Shown here in pieces: positions 17,358 to 28,856 of a stretch of DNA of 64,000 bases. The stretch spans positions 100,848-164,847 of the forward strand of contig NSJJ01000008.1 of assembly GCA_002632355.1 (NCBI GenBank). Reading direction: 5' to 3'. This DNA is from Sulfuricella denitrificans (GTDB lineage: Bacteria; Pseudomonadota; Gammaproteobacteria; Burkholderiales; Sulfuricellaceae). Each line of letters starts with the position of its first letter. Position 1 is the first letter of the stretch. The translations under genes and the position numbers were made by a program. Under the pieces are notes generated by a model. It was not told where the DNA came from. It did no database searches and was given only the letters and a program-made list of their open reading frames with translations.

Positions 17358-18227
17358 TTGAACATCATTTTCGTGTCGAATAGTCTGGCCAGGGGTAAAA
17401 GTATCACCCTCGGCCGCAACCAGGCCATCGCGCTTATTCTGGGCTGGGTATCCTTACCCGTTATCATCGCGCTTGGCGTTTATTATTCCATGCTTTACGG
17501 CAATCCTGCTCAGCCGGCAAACAAAACGGCTCACGTACAGGAAAATCTCAATACCATGGCTGCCCGCCTTGGCCAGTTGCAGGCGCAGGTACTGCGGCTG
17601 GATGCTGTGGGGGGGCGATTGGCCAAACATTTCGGGCTGCCTGAACAGGAGTTTGACTTCAGCAAACAGCCGGGCCAGGGGGGCGCGGAAACTGCTGCCC
17701 CGCAGTACCAGCTTGACGCACATCAGCTTGAACGCGAGCTGGCCATGTTCGCCCGCCAACTCGAAGAACGCTCCAGGAGTCTCGGTTTACTCGAGGCCAT
17801 GACCTTGCGTGAGCAGGTCGTAAAAAGCACTTCCCCCACCCTGCAGCCCGTTTCTGCGGGTTGGTTTTCTTCCAATTACGGCTGGCGTATCGACCCCTTC
17901 AGCGGCAAGAAGGCTTTTCATGAAGGGGTGGACTTCATGGCGGAGGTCGGCACTCCCGTCAAGGCAGCTGCAGGTGGTGTGGTGGTTTACTCTGAATATC
18001 ACCCCCAATATGGTAATATGGTGAGCATTGACCATGGCAATGGGACAGTGAGTCGCTACGCGCATGCATCCAGGCTCCTGGTCAAGGTGAACGACATTGT
18101 GCTGCAGGGTCAGAAAATTGCCGAGGTCGGCTCTACTGGCCGTTCTACCGGGCCACACCTGCATTTTGAAGTGCTAAGAAACGGCGCTCCACAGAATCCG
18201 GCACGTTACCTTCAAACCGCAGGGTAA
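17358..18227 (+). CDS. M23-family murein metallopeptidase
   Basis: A 289-residue envelope protein with one N-terminal membrane helix (about 22-45), a coiled-coil linker (about 55-140) and a C-terminal LytM/M23 domain. The zinc motif appears as FHEGVDFMAEVGTPV (H..D) and PHLHFEVLRNG (HxH). It would cut peptidoglycan cross-bridges or act as an amidase activator of the NlpD/EnvC kind. The TTG start is chosen because GGAGG lies ten bases before it and the product then begins MNIIFVSNSLA, the family opening; no ATG is suitable. Confidence 0.85.
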   Translation: MNIIFVSNSLARGKSITLGRNQAIALILGWVSLPVIIALGVYYSMLYGNPAQPANKTAHVQENLNTMAARLGQLQAQVLRLDAVGGRLAKHFGLPEQEFDFSKQPGQGGAETAAPQYQLDAHQLERELAMFARQLEERSRSLGLLEAMTLREQVVKSTSPTLQPVSAGWFSSNYGWRIDPFSGKKAFHEGVDFMAEVGTPVKAAAGGVVVYSEYHPQYGNMVSIDHGNGTVSRYAHASRLLVKVNDIVLQGQKIAEVGSTGRSTGPHLHFEVLRNGAPQNPARYLQTAG

Positions 18228-18236
18228 CGAACAACA

Positions 18237-18298
18237 GGAGGCTCAGAAACCCGGCATCCCTCTGGATGCTCAGGGTTGTCTGAGCCTCCCTAATTTTT
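18237..18298 (+). terminator. Large compound hairpin before secA
   Basis: Outer arms at 18237-18252 and 18273-18289 pair over about 16 bp with one bulge (GGAGGCTCAGAAACCC against GGGTT-g-TCTGAGCCTCC); an inner GCATCC/GGATGC stem closes the loop. The sequence CTAATTTTT follows, as in an intrinsic terminator. The secA ATG is only 13 bases after the T-run, so the structure could also attenuate or tune secA expression. Confidence 0.7.
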
Positions 18299-18311
18299 GA
18301 TAGAAGTTTCC

Positions 18312-21041
18312 ATGATTACCAAGCTCGTCAGAAAACTTTTCGGCAGCCGCAACGACAGGCTGATCAAACAATACATGCAAACCGTGCGTGCCATCAACGC
18401 ACTGGAGCCATCCATCTCGGGCCTCAGCGATGATCAGTTGCGCGCCAAGACGGATGAATTCAAGCAACGCTACGCCAAGGGAGAACGTCTCGACGACATG
18501 TTGCCGGAGGCTTTCGCGGTGGTGCGCGAGGCAAGCAAACGTATCCTTGAAATGCGCCACTTCGATGTGCAAATGGTTGGCGGTATGGCGCTGCACTACG
18601 GCAAAATCTCTGAAATGCGCACCGGCGAGGGTAAAACCCTGGTTGCCACCCTGCCGTCCTATCTCAACGCCCTGTCTGGAAAAGGCGTTCATGTGGTGAC
18701 GGTCAACGACTACCTGGCACGCCGCGACGCAGAATGGATGGGGCGCTTGCATGGCTTTCTCGGGCTTTCAGTGGGCATCAACCTGCCCAACATGTCGCAC
18801 GAGGAAAAGCAGCAGGCCTATGCCGCAGACATTACTTACGGCACCAACAACGAATATGGCTTCGACTACCTGCGCGACAACATGGTCTACCAGCCCACGG
18901 AACGCGTACAGCGCAGCCTCAATTATGCCATCGTGGACGAAGTGGACTCGATCCTGATCGACGAGGCGCGGACCCCGCTGATTATTTCCGGTCAGGCTGA
19001 CGACAATATCGACCTTTATCACCTTGTCAATGAACTGGCGCCCAAACTGATCAAACAGGAGAAGGAAGATGGCGCCGGCGACTACAGCGTGGACGAGAAA
19101 GCGCATCAGGTGCTGCTCAGCGAGGAAGGTCACGAGCACGCCGAGCAGTTGCTGGCCGAAGCGGGTCTTCTGTTGCCGGGTTCAAGCCTTTACGATGCCT
19201 CCAACATCGCGCTGATGCATCACATGTATGCAGCGCTGCGCGCCCATGCTTTGTACCATCTCGACCAGCATTACGTGGTGCAGAATGGCGAAATCGTTAT
19301 CGTGGACGAATTCACGGGACGCTTGATGTCTGGGCGCCGCTGGTCGGATGGCCTGCATCAGGCCGTGGAAGCCAAGGAAGGCGTGCAGATCCAGCGCGAG
19401 AACCAGACGCTGGCTTCCATCACCTTCCAGAACTATTTCCGCATGTATGGCAAGCTGTCGGGCATGACTGGCACTGCCGACACCGAAGCTTTCGAGTTCC
19501 AGCAGATTTACGGTCTGGAGACGGTTGTCATCCCGACGCATCGCGACATGATCCGCGACGACCGTATGGATCAGGTGTTCCGTACGGCTGGCGAAAAATA
19601 CCAGGCGGTCATCAACGATATCAAGGATTGCCAGAAACACGGCCAGCCTGTGCTGGTCGGTACCACATCGATCGAAAGCTCCGAGCTGCTGTCGAAAATG
19701 CTGACGCAGGCCAAGCTTCCGCATGAAGTGCTTAACGCCAAGCAGCATGCACGCGAGGCGGAAATCGTCGCGCAGGCCGGGCGTCCCGGTGCCATTACCA
19801 TTGCCACCAACATGGCGGGCCGCGGTACCGACATCGTTCTGGGCGGCAGCATCGAACGCGATATCCACGCCATCCGCAATGATGAAACTCTGGGCGAGGA
19901 AGAAAAAGCTGCCCGGATCGCAGCACGCAAAGCCGAGTGGCAACCTGTTCACGACCAGGTACTTGCCAATGGCGGTTTGCATATCATCGGTACTGAACGG
20001 CATGAATCCCGTCGCGTCGACAACCAGTTGCGTGGTCGTGCCGGGCGCCAGGGCGATCCCGGATCAAGCCGTTTCTTCCTCTCGCTGGAAGACCCGCTGC
20101 TGCGTATTTTTGCTTCGGATCGCGTAGCCTCCATCATGGAGAGGCTCAAGATGCCAGAGGGCGAGGCGATCGAACATCCATGGGTGACACGCGCCATCGA
20201 GAATGCCCAGCGCAAGGTGGAGGCCCGCAACTTCGATATCCGCAAGCAACTGCTGGAGTACGATGACGTTTCCAACGATCAGCGCAAGGTTATATATGCC
20301 CAGCGCAACGAACTGCTGGAAGCCGAAGATATTTCCGAAACGATCCACGCCATGCGCGAAGACGTCATCCGGCAGACCTTTGCTACATACATTCCGCACC
20401 AGAGCATGGAAGAGCAGTGGGATGTCCCGGGGCTTGAAAAATATCTGCAGGCCGAACTGCAAATGGGCTTGCCGCTTGCGCAGTGGCTGGAGGAGGATTC
20501 CAAACTTGGTGAGGAAGGCCTGCTCAATCGCGTTCTGGACGCGGTACATGCGCTCTATCAGGCAAAGCTTGAACAGGTAGGGGCTGAAGTGCTCCATCAT
20601 TTTGAGCGCGCTGTCATGTTGCAAAGCATGGATACCCACTGGCGCGAACATCTCTCTGCGCTGGACCTGCTGCGCCAGGGCATTCACCTGCGCGGCTATG
20701 CCCAGAAGAATCCTAAGCAGGAGTACAAACGCGAGGCTTTCGAGTTGTTTTCCGCACTGCTGGAACGCATCAAGTCGGAGGTGACTCAGGTCACCATGAC
20801 CGTTCAGGTGAAGAGCGAGGAAGATGTTGCTGCGGTGGAAGACCAGTTGCCCGTAACGGATAATATTCAGTACCAGCACGCCGATTATGATGAAACGCTA
20901 GGTCGGGAAGAAGGCGATGATGAGGGCGACGACGAAAGGCACGAACCTTTTGTTCGCAATGGCGACAAGGTTGGACGCAACGATCCATGTCCCTGCGGTT
21001 CTGGGAAAAAATACAAGCAGTGCCATGGAAAACTTAGCTAA
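18312..21041 (+). CDS. secA: Preprotein translocase ATPase SecA
   Basis: A 909-residue motor of the Sec pathway that pushes unfolded preproteins through SecYEG. Seen are Walker [15 protein letters not shown], the DEAD-like [18 protein letters not shown], the preprotein cross-linking region, the motif [14 protein letters not shown] and the C-terminal zinc site [17 protein letters not shown] that binds SecB. Length is normal. ATG 18312 matches the family N-terminus ([15 protein letters not shown]). The ribosome site is weak (AGAAG) and lies just after the hairpin at 18237-18298. Confidence 0.97.
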   Translation: MITKLVRKLFGSRNDRLIKQYMQTVRAINALEPSISGLSDDQLRAKTDEFKQRYAKGERLDDMLPEAFAVVREASKRILEMRHFDVQMVGGMALHYGKISEMRTGEGKTLVATLPSYLNALSGKGVHVVTVNDYLARRDAEWMGRLHGFLGLSVGINLPNMSHEEKQQAYAADITYGTNNEYGFDYLRDNMVYQPTERVQRSLNYAIVDEVDSILIDEARTPLIISGQADDNIDLYHLVNELAPKLIKQEKEDGAGDYSVDEKAHQVLLSEEGHEHAEQLLAEAGLLLPGSSLYDASNIALMHHMYAALRAHALYHLDQHYVVQNGEIVIVDEFTGRLMSGRRWSDGLHQAVEAKEGVQIQRENQTLASITFQNYFRMYGKLSGMTGTADTEAFEFQQIYGLETVVIPTHRDMIRDDRMDQVFRTAGEKYQAVINDIKDCQKHGQPVLVGTTSIESSELLSKMLTQAKLPHEVLNAKQHAREAEIVAQAGRPGAITIATNMAGRGTDIVLGGSIERDIHAIRNDETLGEEEKAARIAARKAEWQPVHDQVLANGGLHIIGTERHESRRVDNQLRGRAGRQGDPGSSRFFLSLEDPLLRIFASDRVASIMERLKMPEGEAIEHPWVTRAIENAQRKVEARNFDIRKQLLEYDDVSNDQRKVIYAQRNELLEAEDISETIHAMREDVIRQTFATYIPHQSMEEQWDVPGLEKYLQAELQMGLPLAQWLEEDSKLGEEGLLNRVLDAVHALYQAKLEQVGAEVLHHFERAVMLQSMDTHWREHLSALDLLRQGIHLRGYAQKNPKQEYKREAFELFSALLERIKSEVTQVTMTVQVKSEEDVAAVEDQLPVTDNIQYQHADYDETLGREEGDDEGDDERHEPFVRNGDKVGRNDPCPCGSGKKYKQCHGKLS

Positions 21042-21069
21042 GTTGTTCCAGTAATCCGAGTTTTCTTGA

Positions 21070-21121
21070 GGGCGTGTTAACAATCACTTCGCGCAGAAGC
21101 GAAGTCATTGTCAACACGCCC
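21070..21121. terminator. Long inverted repeat between secA and the SPOR gene
   Basis: Two 23-base arms match at 21 positions (GGGCGTGTTAACAATCACTT... against its inverted copy) around a loop of about six bases. It lies between convergent genes, with a T-rich tail TTATTTAT on the plus strand, so it probably ends secA transcription. Its length is more than a terminator needs and it may be a copy of a dispersed palindromic element. Confidence 0.65.
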
Positions 21122-21169
21122 TTATTTATGTGTGCTCAATCTGGAGGCGAAGCGAGTAACGGAGAATTG

Positions 21170-21838
21170 CTACGAACAGCTTACAGCTTTTAGCTCCGTG
21201 CCTGGAAAATCCAGTTTCATCTTAATCAGATCGGTTTCGAGATTCCGGCCACTGGCCTTGATGGTTATAACGGTATGCCCATCATCAAGGATGCGGGGGC
21301 CTGAATGGGCGCTTTTCACGTTTTTTGCCCGGATTTGCGAGAGATATTTGTCCGCGGCGGCCTGAGTAGAGAATACGCCAAGGGAAATGGCGTACCGCCA
21401 TTTGTTGTTGTCCTGCATGATCAGACTGTCTTCGATACCCAGACCTTTCAATTCCTCCTGTTTTTTCTGAGACTCAGTTTTTGATTTGAGGGGCGGAATA
21501 TAGACCCAGTATTTGCTGGTTTTTTCAGGCGCATTACTTAAAGTAATTGCATCCTCACCCAGTTGAAGCGTCTTGAGCATATCCTGAACGTGAGCCAGTT
21601 CCGTTTTTGAAAAAATACCCCATTCCAGACAAATCCGGGGAGGGGGCGCGGGTTGTTCAGACTGTTGTGCTTGCGTTAAGTCAGCTTCCGGCAGCAAGTG
21701 GATCTGCTCTGCCCGGTAAGGCGTATGGTTTGCCATCGAGTCGCTGTCCGGATTGTGCTGTGGCAGTTGCATCACGGCGAAGAATGCGACGTTGGAAATA
21801 ACCAGCAGGGCGAATATCCAGCGCATGAATGCCATCAT
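21170..21838 (-). CDS. SPOR-domain protein, inner-membrane anchored
   Basis: A 222-residue protein with one N-terminal membrane helix (WIFALLVISNVAFFAVM), a polar periplasmic linker and two related blocks, EWGIFSKTELAHVQDMLKTL (about 73-92) and RYAISLGVFSTQAAADKYLS (about 148-167), the latter being a SPOR-type repeat that binds denuded septal peptidoglycan. It starts 2 bp after the gcvPB stop, so it is the last gene of that array. Several in-frame ATGs (21838, 21835, 21826) are possible starts. Confidence 0.75.
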   Translation of the reverse strand: MMAFMRWIFALLVISNVAFFAVMQLPQHNPDSDSMANHTPYRAEQIHLLPEADLTQAQQSEQPAPPPRICLEWGIFSKTELAHVQDMLKTLQLGEDAITLSNAPEKTSKYWVYIPPLKSKTESQKKQEELKGLGIEDSLIMQDNNKWRYAISLGVFSTQAAADKYLSQIRAKNVKSAHSGPRILDDGHTVITIKASGRNLETDLIKMKLDFPGTELKAVSCS

Positions 21839-21840
21839 GG

Positions 21841-23289
21841 TTAGTCAGCTTGCCATACCAGGTCCAGTTCCCGCGCAGCCTTGACGTCATCCAGGCGACG
21901 CACCGGCATGGAGTAGGGCGCGCCCTTGACAAGCCCGGGCTGGCTATAGGCCTCGTCACGAATTTCCTTGAGGGCTGAGATGAAGGCATCCAGGGTCTGC
22001 CGGGATTCGGTCTCGGTCGGCTCGATCAGCAGGCATTCCTGAACCAGCATCGGAAAATAAGTGGTGGGGGCGTGGAATCCCTTGTCCAGCAGGCGTTTTG
22101 CCACGTCCATGGCGCTGACGCCGGTTTCATCCTTGAGTTTTTTTAGCGTTACGATGAATTCGTGGCTGGCGCGACGTGTGGCGAAAGCCACGTCGAACCC
22201 GGCCTGAGCCAGTTCCACCATCAGGTAATTGGCGTTGAGAGTGGCAAACTCTGCCACCCGGTGCATGCCTTGTGCGCCCAGCATGCGCGCGTAGACGTAG
22301 GCGCGAAGCAGGATGCCGGCATTGCCCATGAAGGCGGAAAGGCGACCAATACTTTGAGGCCGGTCCTTTTCAGTCAGCCAGCGATATTGGCCCGCTTCAT
22401 GGGCAACAAAAGGGATGGGGAGAAAAGGTTCGAGACGCGGACTGACGCCCACCGGGCCGGCACCAGGTCCGCCGCCGCCATGGGGGGTGGAAAAGGTTTT
22501 GTGCAGGTTGAGATGGATGACGTCGAAGCCCATGTCACCCGGCTTGACCTTGCCCAGAATGGCGTTGAGGTTGGCTCCATCGTAATACAGCAAGCCACCG
22601 GCATCGTGAACGATGCGTTGGATATCCTGAATACTCTTCTCGAATACCCCCAGGGTGGACGGGTTCGTCAGCATCAGCCCCGCGGTTTGCGGCCCGACCG
22701 CCAGCTTCAATGCGGACAGATCGACGTTACCGTCGCCGTCAGTGGGGATTTCACGCACTGTGTAGCCGCACATCACCGCCGTGGCGGGGTTGGTGCCGTG
22801 GGCGCCATCCGGCACAAGAATTTCGCTGCGTGCGGTGTCGCTGCGCGCATCGTGGTAGGCGCGTATCATCGCCACGCCGGCAAACTCACCTTGCGCCCCG
22901 GCCATCGGTGTAAGCGAGACGGCAGACATGCCAGTCACTTCCCTGAGTATTTCCTGCAGGTCGAACAGGCAAGCCAGGAAACCCTGGCCGGTGTTTTCCG
23001 AACTCATGGGGTGGCGTGCCAGCAGTTGCGGCAGCATGGCGAGCTGGTTGCAGGCGCGCGGGTTGTATTTCATGGTGCAGGAGCCGAGCGGGTAGAAGTG
23101 GGTGTCGATGGAGAAGTTCTTCTGCGACAGCCGGGTGTAATGGCGTACTGCGTCCATTTCTGAGACTTCCGGCAGCAGCGGGGGGTGCTTGCGGCGCAAA
23201 TGGGCGGGGAGGTCGTTGCAGGCGGCCAGTGAGTCAGGCGCCTGGGCGGCGTTGCGGCGATTTTTCTGGGAACGTTCGAAGATCAGCAT
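21841..23289 (-). CDS. gcvPB: Glycine dehydrogenase (decarboxylating) subunit 2
   Basis: A 482-residue PLP enzyme half, subunit 2 of the two-subunit P protein of the glycine cleavage system. The PLP lysine is in [18 protein letters not shown] and the substrate region in [18 protein letters not shown]. With GcvPA it decarboxylates glycine and passes the aminomethyl group to lipoyl-GcvH. The N-terminus MLIFERSQ is standard; the ribosome site is poor (ATAGAAAAC). A hairpin repeat separates it from tpx upstream. Confidence 0.95.
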   Translation of the reverse strand: MLIFERSQKNRRNAAQAPDSLAACNDLPAHLRRKHPPLLPEVSEMDAVRHYTRLSQKNFSIDTHFYPLGSCTMKYNPRACNQLAMLPQLLARHPMSSENTGQGFLACLFDLQEILREVTGMSAVSLTPMAGAQGEFAGVAMIRAYHDARSDTARSEILVPDGAHGTNPATAVMCGYTVREIPTDGDGNVDLSALKLAVGPQTAGLMLTNPSTLGVFEKSIQDIQRIVHDAGGLLYYDGANLNAILGKVKPGDMGFDVIHLNLHKTFSTPHGGGGPGAGPVGVSPRLEPFLPIPFVAHEAGQYRWLTEKDRPQSIGRLSAFMGNAGILLRAYVYARMLGAQGMHRVAEFATLNANYLMVELAQAGFDVAFATRRASHEFIVTLKKLKDETGVSAMDVAKRLLDKGFHAPTTYFPMLVQECLLIEPTETESRQTLDAFISALKEIRDEAYSQPGLVKGAPYSMPVRRLDDVKAARELDLVWQAD

Positions 23290-23315
23290 GTTTGTTTTCT
23301 ATAAAAAAGGCATTT

Positions 23316-23387
23316 AACCACGAGGCACACGGGGAGCACGGAGAAAAGCAGATGCCGGTCCCCGTGTGCCCCCTGCCCCTCGTGGTT
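23316..23387. repeat. Imperfect inverted repeat, possibly a dispersed CACGAGG-type element
   Basis: Outer arms AACCACGAGG and CCTCGTGGTT (23316-23325 and 23378-23387) and inner arms CACACGGGGA and TCCCCGTGTG (23326-23335 and 23359-23368) pair perfectly. The unit resembles the AACCACGGAGG-CACGGAG type of intergenic repeat found in many environmental proteobacteria. On the minus strand the hairpin is followed by a T-run (CCTTTTTT), so it may also act as a partial terminator between tpx and gcvPB. Confidence 0.65.
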
Positions 23388-23397
23388 CATAAGGTTT

Positions 23398-23901
23398 TTA
23401 CCGGCTCAGGATCGCGATGGCTGCATCGTAATCCGGTTCCTGAGTAATTTCCGGCACCAGCTCGGCATGTATCACCTTGTCCTTTTCATCGAGAACGATC
23501 ACGGCACGGGCCATCAGGCCGGACAGCGGCGGGTCGGTGATCATCACGCCATAATCCTTGTAGAAATCCCGTCCGCGCATGGTTGAAAGCATGATGACAT
23601 TGTCCAGGCCTTCTGCGCCGCAGAAACGGCTCTGGGCAAACGGCAGGTCGGCAGAAATCACCAGTACCACGGTGTTGCTCAATTCACTGGCGCGCTGGTT
23701 AAAAACGCGGGTGGAGGTGGCACATACCGGCGTATCGACACTGGGAACGATGGACAGCACCTTGCGTTTTCCGGAAAATTCGCTCAGGGAAACATCCTTC
23801 AGGTCCTTGTCCACCAGCATGAAGCTATGTGCGGTTTCTCCTGTCTGCGGAAAATGTCCACCAACATTGAGTGGTTCGCCTTCGAGCGTTACGGTAGTCA
23901 T
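23398..23901 (-). CDS. tpx: Thiol peroxidase Tpx
   Basis: A 167-residue atypical 2-Cys peroxiredoxin. The peroxidatic Cys 60 is in [15 protein letters not shown] and the resolving Cys 94 in SRFCGAEGL. It reduces peroxides using thioredoxin. GAGGAGATC precedes ATG 23901; the longer frame upstream overlaps gcvPA. It is unusual that it lies inside the glycine cleavage gene row, between the two P-protein subunits. Confidence 0.93.
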   Translation of the reverse strand: MTTVTLEGEPLNVGGHFPQTGETAHSFMLVDKDLKDVSLSEFSGKRKVLSIVPSVDTPVCATSTRVFNQRASELSNTVVLVISADLPFAQSRFCGAEGLDNVIMLSTMRGRDFYKDYGVMITDPPLSGLMARAVIVLDEKDKVIHAELVPEITQEPDYDAAIAILSR

Positions 23902-23917
23902 ATTGATCTCCTCGTTT

Positions 23918-25312
23918 TTACCACTTGCTGGTGGCGGTGGGGACAAGCTTGGTGCAGGTAGGGCCGGAAGTGCGCCGGGATACGATGCGTTCCACTTGTT
24001 CTGTGTATTTTTCCAGATCGGCAGGTGTCCGGGTCTCGGTGACGCAGACAAGTAGCGTCTGTCCCAGTTCCGGGTAATAAGGCGTCAGGTCGAAACCGCC
24101 GACGATGCCTTGAACCTCCAGCGCGCGCAACACATCTGTCACGGGAACCGGCAGTTTCAATACGATTTCGTGGAAAATGGTTTGTGCGAACACGCGTTTG
24201 ACTCCGGATATCGCACATAGTTTATCCGCCAGCGCCACGGTGTTGGCATGGCAGGCAGCGGCAACACGTTCCAGTCCGTCCGGGCCAAGCAGTGTCATGT
24301 GGATGGTGGCGGCGGTGGCCATCAAACCCTGGTTGGAGCAAATGTTCGAGGTCGCCTTGGCGCGGCGGATATGCTGCTCGCGCGCCTGCAGGGTGAGCGC
24401 AAAGCCGGGTTTGCCATCGAGATCGACGGTGCGGCCGATGATGCGGCCTGGCATCTGGCGCACCAATGCCTGCTTGCAGCACATGAAGCCGAAATAGGGG
24501 CCGCCGCTGGAAAGTGGCGCACCCAGCGGCTGGCCTTCGCCAACCGCGATATCCGCGCCTTTGGCGCCCCACTGGCCGGGCGGCGTGAGCAAAGCCAGCG
24601 CCAGCGGATTGACCAACCCGATGACCAGGCCGCCCTGGCTGTGCGCCCAGTCGGTCAAAGTGTCCACTTCTTCCAGGCAGCCGAAGAAATTGGGTTGCGG
24701 GATGACCAGCGCGGCAAAGTCCTGCTCCTCTGGGAGCAGGGTGATGCCCTGTGCAGGATCGTAATCCAGCTCGACGAGCTCGATCTTCTGGTGCCTGACG
24801 ATGCTGTTCACGACCTGGCGGTAGAGCGGATGCACGGTCTTCGGCATCAGGATGCGGCGCGAAGCCTTGTGTGCGCGTACCGCCATCAGCACCGCTTCGG
24901 CCAGGCCGGAGGCCCCGTCGTAAAGGCTGGCATTGGATACGTCCATGCCGGTCAGGGAGGCCATCATGGTCTGGAATTCGTATAGCAGTTGCAGCGTACC
25001 CTGGCTGGCTTCGGCCTGATAAGGCGTGTAGGCGGAATAAAACTCGCCGCGCGTGGCAATTTGCCATACCGCAGCCGGGATATGGTGCTCGTAGGCGCCG
25101 GCGCCGACAAAATTGAGAAAACGCCCATCCGCCTCGGCGCGCTCGGTCATGAGCCTGGAAATATCCATTTCTCCCATGCCGGGCTCGACCCCGGTCAACT
25201 GGCCGCTACGCAGCGCTGCAGGGATTTCATCGAACAGGTCGTCAATGGCAGGAACGCCAATGCGCGCCAGCATGGACTGGATATCATCTTCGGTGTGAGG
25301 AATGAACGGCAT
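23918..25312 (-). CDS. gcvPA: Glycine dehydrogenase (decarboxylating) subunit 1
   Basis: A 464-residue subunit 1 of the two-subunit P protein. It opens with [20 protein letters not shown] and has the typical [20 protein letters not shown] stretch and [14 protein letters not shown]. It forms the alpha2beta2 enzyme with GcvPB. It follows gcvH with 18 bp between genes. The last residues ([12 protein letters not shown]) run close to tpx. Confidence 0.95.
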   Translation of the reverse strand: MPFIPHTEDDIQSMLARIGVPAIDDLFDEIPAALRSGQLTGVEPGMGEMDISRLMTERAEADGRFLNFVGAGAYEHHIPAAVWQIATRGEFYSAYTPYQAEASQGTLQLLYEFQTMMASLTGMDVSNASLYDGASGLAEAVLMAVRAHKASRRILMPKTVHPLYRQVVNSIVRHQKIELVELDYDPAQGITLLPEEQDFAALVIPQPNFFGCLEEVDTLTDWAHSQGGLVIGLVNPLALALLTPPGQWGAKGADIAVGEGQPLGAPLSSGGPYFGFMCCKQALVRQMPGRIIGRTVDLDGKPGFALTLQAREQHIRRAKATSNICSNQGLMATAATIHMTLLGPDGLERVAAACHANTVALADKLCAISGVKRVFAQTIFHEIVLKLPVPVTDVLRALEVQGIVGGFDLTPYYPELGQTLLVCVTETRTPADLEKYTEQVERIVSRRTSGPTCTKLVPTATSKW

Positions 25313-25330
25313 GCGTGAAACCCTTATTGT

Positions 25331-25720
25331 TTAGTGTGCTTCGCTGTCCACCAGGGTCTGGTAGGCCGTCGCATCGAGCAGCGTGCCGAGGTCGGCTGCA
25401 TTATCGGGTTTGATTTTGAACAGCCAGGCCGTGTAAGCATCCTGATTGATGCTTTCAGGTGCGTTTTCAACGTCACCGTTAGCTGCAGTCACTTCGCCAG
25501 CAATGGGGGCGTAGACGTCTGATGCGGCTTTGACCGACTCGACAACGGCGCATTCTTCGCCCTGGGTCAGCTTGCGGCCCGCCACCGGATTTTCCACGAA
25601 AACCATATCGCCCAGCAGTTCCTGTGCGTGGTGAGTGATGCCGACGGTCACGCTACCATCAGCTTCAAGCCGGGCCCATTCGTGGGATTTGGTGTATTTC
25701 AGGTCAGCCGGGGTCGTCAT
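25331..25720 (-). CDS. gcvH: Glycine cleavage system H protein
   Basis: A 129-residue lipoyl carrier. Lys 64 in [16 protein letters not shown] is the lipoylation site, and [16 protein letters not shown] is the usual N-terminal strand. It shuttles the aminomethyl group between GcvP, GcvT and the L protein. AAGGACAAGAAA precedes ATG 25720; the ATG at 25741 would add seven polar residues not seen in the family. Confidence 0.96.
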   Translation of the reverse strand: MTTPADLKYTKSHEWARLEADGSVTVGITHHAQELLGDMVFVENPVAGRKLTQGEECAVVESVKAASDVYAPIAGEVTAANGDVENAPESINQDAYTAWLFKIKPDNAADLGTLLDATAYQTLVDSEAH

Positions 25721-25756
25721 TTTCTTGTCCTTGGGGTTCAATATTATTGTGTCGAA

Positions 25757-26839
25757 TTATGCCACTAAACGCTTGCCGTTGCGCACGAAGGGGTAGTGCA
25801 CGACCTGTGCATTAAGCAGTTTTCCGCGGATGTCCACCTGCACGGTTTCTCCCTCTGCGAGGGTCGCGGGCAGGCGGGCCATGGCGATGGACTGGTTGAG
25901 GGTAGGGGCGAAACCGCCGCTGGTGATTTCTCCTTCACCCTGTGCGGTGGCCACTTTCTGGTGGCTGCGCAGCACACCTTTGTCGAGCAGCAGCAGACCT
26001 GTCAACTGGCGCGTCACGGGCTGGCTGGTCAGCGCCTGCTTGCCGATGAAGTCGCGCGGGCTGGCGAGATCGACGGTCCAGTTCAGGCCCGATTCGAGCG
26101 GGGAAACGCTTTCGTCCATATCCTGGCCGTAAAGATTCATACCGGCTTCAAGACGCAGGGTGTCGCGTGCGCCGAGGCCGATGGGCGCAACACCCTGCTC
26201 CTGCAAGGCTTGCCACAGGAAGGGTGCGGCCTTGGCCGGCACCATGATTTCGAAACCGTCTTCGCCGGTATAGCCGGTGCGGGCGATGAACATGGTGCCC
26301 ATTTCCACCGCCTGGAAGGGTTTGAGGTGTTCGCTGATTTCCTGTGAGCCCGGCATGGCGGCCCAGAATTTGGTCCGCGCGTTGGGGCCCTGCACAGCAA
26401 TCATGGCCAGATCGCGGCGTGGGGAGAGGGTAAGTTGAGGCGCCAGTTTTTCGCGTTGAACTTCCATCCAGGCCAGATCTTTTTCCGCCGTACCTGCGTT
26501 GACCACAATGCGAAACCAGTCTTCGCGCATGAAGTAGATGATCAGGTCATCGATCACCCCGCCCTGTTCGTTGAGCATGCAGGAATACAGCGCCTTGCCC
26601 GGCAGGGTGAGTTTGTCCACGTTGTTGGCCATCATCTGGCGCAGGAAAGCACGTGAAGCGTCTCCTTTCAGGTCCACGACCTGCATGTGGGAAACGTCGA
26701 ACATGCCGGCGTCACTGCGCACCTTGTGATGTTCCACGAGTTGTGACCCATAATGGAGCGGCATGTCCCAGCCACCGAAATCCACCATCTTGGCGCCAGC
26801 AGCACGGTGCGCGGCGTTGAGGGGGGTCTGTTTAAGCAT
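25757..26839 (-). CDS. gcvT: Glycine cleavage system T protein, aminomethyltransferase
   Basis: A 360-residue tetrahydrofolate-dependent aminomethyltransferase. It begins [20 protein letters not shown] and contains [13 protein letters not shown], the folate-side [12 protein letters not shown] and [16 protein letters not shown], all family hallmarks. It releases ammonia and makes methylene-tetrahydrofolate. GGAGA six bases before ATG 26839 favours it over ATG 26851. It follows the DUF3426 gene by about 14 bp, leaving no room for its own promoter or a glycine riboswitch. Confidence 0.95.
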   Translation of the reverse strand: MLKQTPLNAAHRAAGAKMVDFGGWDMPLHYGSQLVEHHKVRSDAGMFDVSHMQVVDLKGDASRAFLRQMMANNVDKLTLPGKALYSCMLNEQGGVIDDLIIYFMREDWFRIVVNAGTAEKDLAWMEVQREKLAPQLTLSPRRDLAMIAVQGPNARTKFWAAMPGSQEISEHLKPFQAVEMGTMFIARTGYTGEDGFEIMVPAKAAPFLWQALQEQGVAPIGLGARDTLRLEAGMNLYGQDMDESVSPLESGLNWTVDLASPRDFIGKQALTSQPVTRQLTGLLLLDKGVLRSHQKVATAQGEGEITSGGFAPTLNQSIAMARLPATLAEGETVQVDIRGKLLNAQVVHYPFVRNGKRLVA

Positions 26840-26853
26840 TGTGTTCTCCATGA

Positions 26854-27935
<1,082 letters not shown>

Positions 27936-27936
<1 letters not shown>

Positions 27937-28826
27937 TATTTTCTGATGCCGGCCAGGCACGCCCAGCCCTCCGACTCATCGGCTATTTCGATGTCGAACC
28001 AGTTGCGGTAAACCGCCAGCACGTCGCCGGCCTGATGGGAAAGGATGCCCGAAAGCACGATCCGCCCGCCCCGGCGGGCCGCATTGGCCAGCATGGGGGC
28101 GAGCATTTTCAGCGGATTGGTGAGGATGTTGGCGACCACGATATCAACATTGACCTGTGGTGCGTCATTGGGCAGATAGAAGTCTGCCTTGACCTGGTTC
28201 TGTTCCGCGTTGAACTGGCTGGCCTGGATTGCCTGAGGGTCGATATCCACCCCGACGACTTGTCCGGCGCCGAGTTTCAGCGCGGCGATGGCGAGAATGC
28301 CGGAGCCGCAGCCATAGTCGAGTACCGTTTCGCCGCCGCGAATGTTGCGGTCCAGCCATTGCAGGCACAGGCGGGTGGTGGGGTGGCTGCCGGTGCCGAA
28401 CGCCAGCCCGGGATCAAGAATCAGGTTGATGGCGGCTGAATCCGGCGATTCATGCCAGGTCGGCACGATCCACAGGCGCGGGGAAATCGGGATTGGTGCG
28501 AATTGTGCCTGGGTCTGACGTACCCAGTCTTGCTCTGCCACGGTTTCAATGTCGAACGCTGGCGCTTCAGCAAGCTTTGCGGCAGCGGCGGCTTCGGCAA
28601 CGATGACGGGCAGATCGGCATTCGCCTCGAACAGGGCGTTGATCAGCGCGTCCTGCCATACTCCCGCCGGCGGTTCGCCCGGCTCGCCAAAAATTTCCTG
28701 CTCTTCAGGCGTGCCGGCGTGCGCGTCTTCGATGGAAACCGAGAGCGCGCCCAGTTCCATCAGCGCATCGCCGAGGATTTCGGCGGTCTGGGCGTTTGTC
28801 GCGATTTTCAGCGCCTGCCATGCCAT
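27936..28826 (-). CDS. prmA: Ribosomal protein L11 methyltransferase
   Basis: A 296-residue SAM-dependent methyltransferase that trimethylates L11. The N-terminal domain binds the ribosome (MAWQALKIATNAQTAEILGD); the SAM fold shows ETVLDYGCGSGILAIAALKLG and the NPPL-like catalytic loop is replaced by the PrmA version VANILTNPLKMLAP. GGGAGG precedes the ATG. It lies between accC and the DUF3426 gene in a row common to betaproteobacteria. Confidence 0.95.
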
Positions 28827-28856
28827 GATGCCCTCCCGCTTTCCGTCCGTGGCACT

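Noticed and set aside
18228..18311. A secM-like arrest peptide before secA
   Set aside because: No frame of suitable length or arrest-like sequence lies there; only the hairpin is present.
22162..23163. Long open frame (333 codons) on the plus strand
   Set aside because: Antisense to gcvPB, a certain gene.
26840..26853. Glycine riboswitch before gcvT
   Set aside because: Only about 14 bases separate gcvT from the upstream gene, so no room exists.
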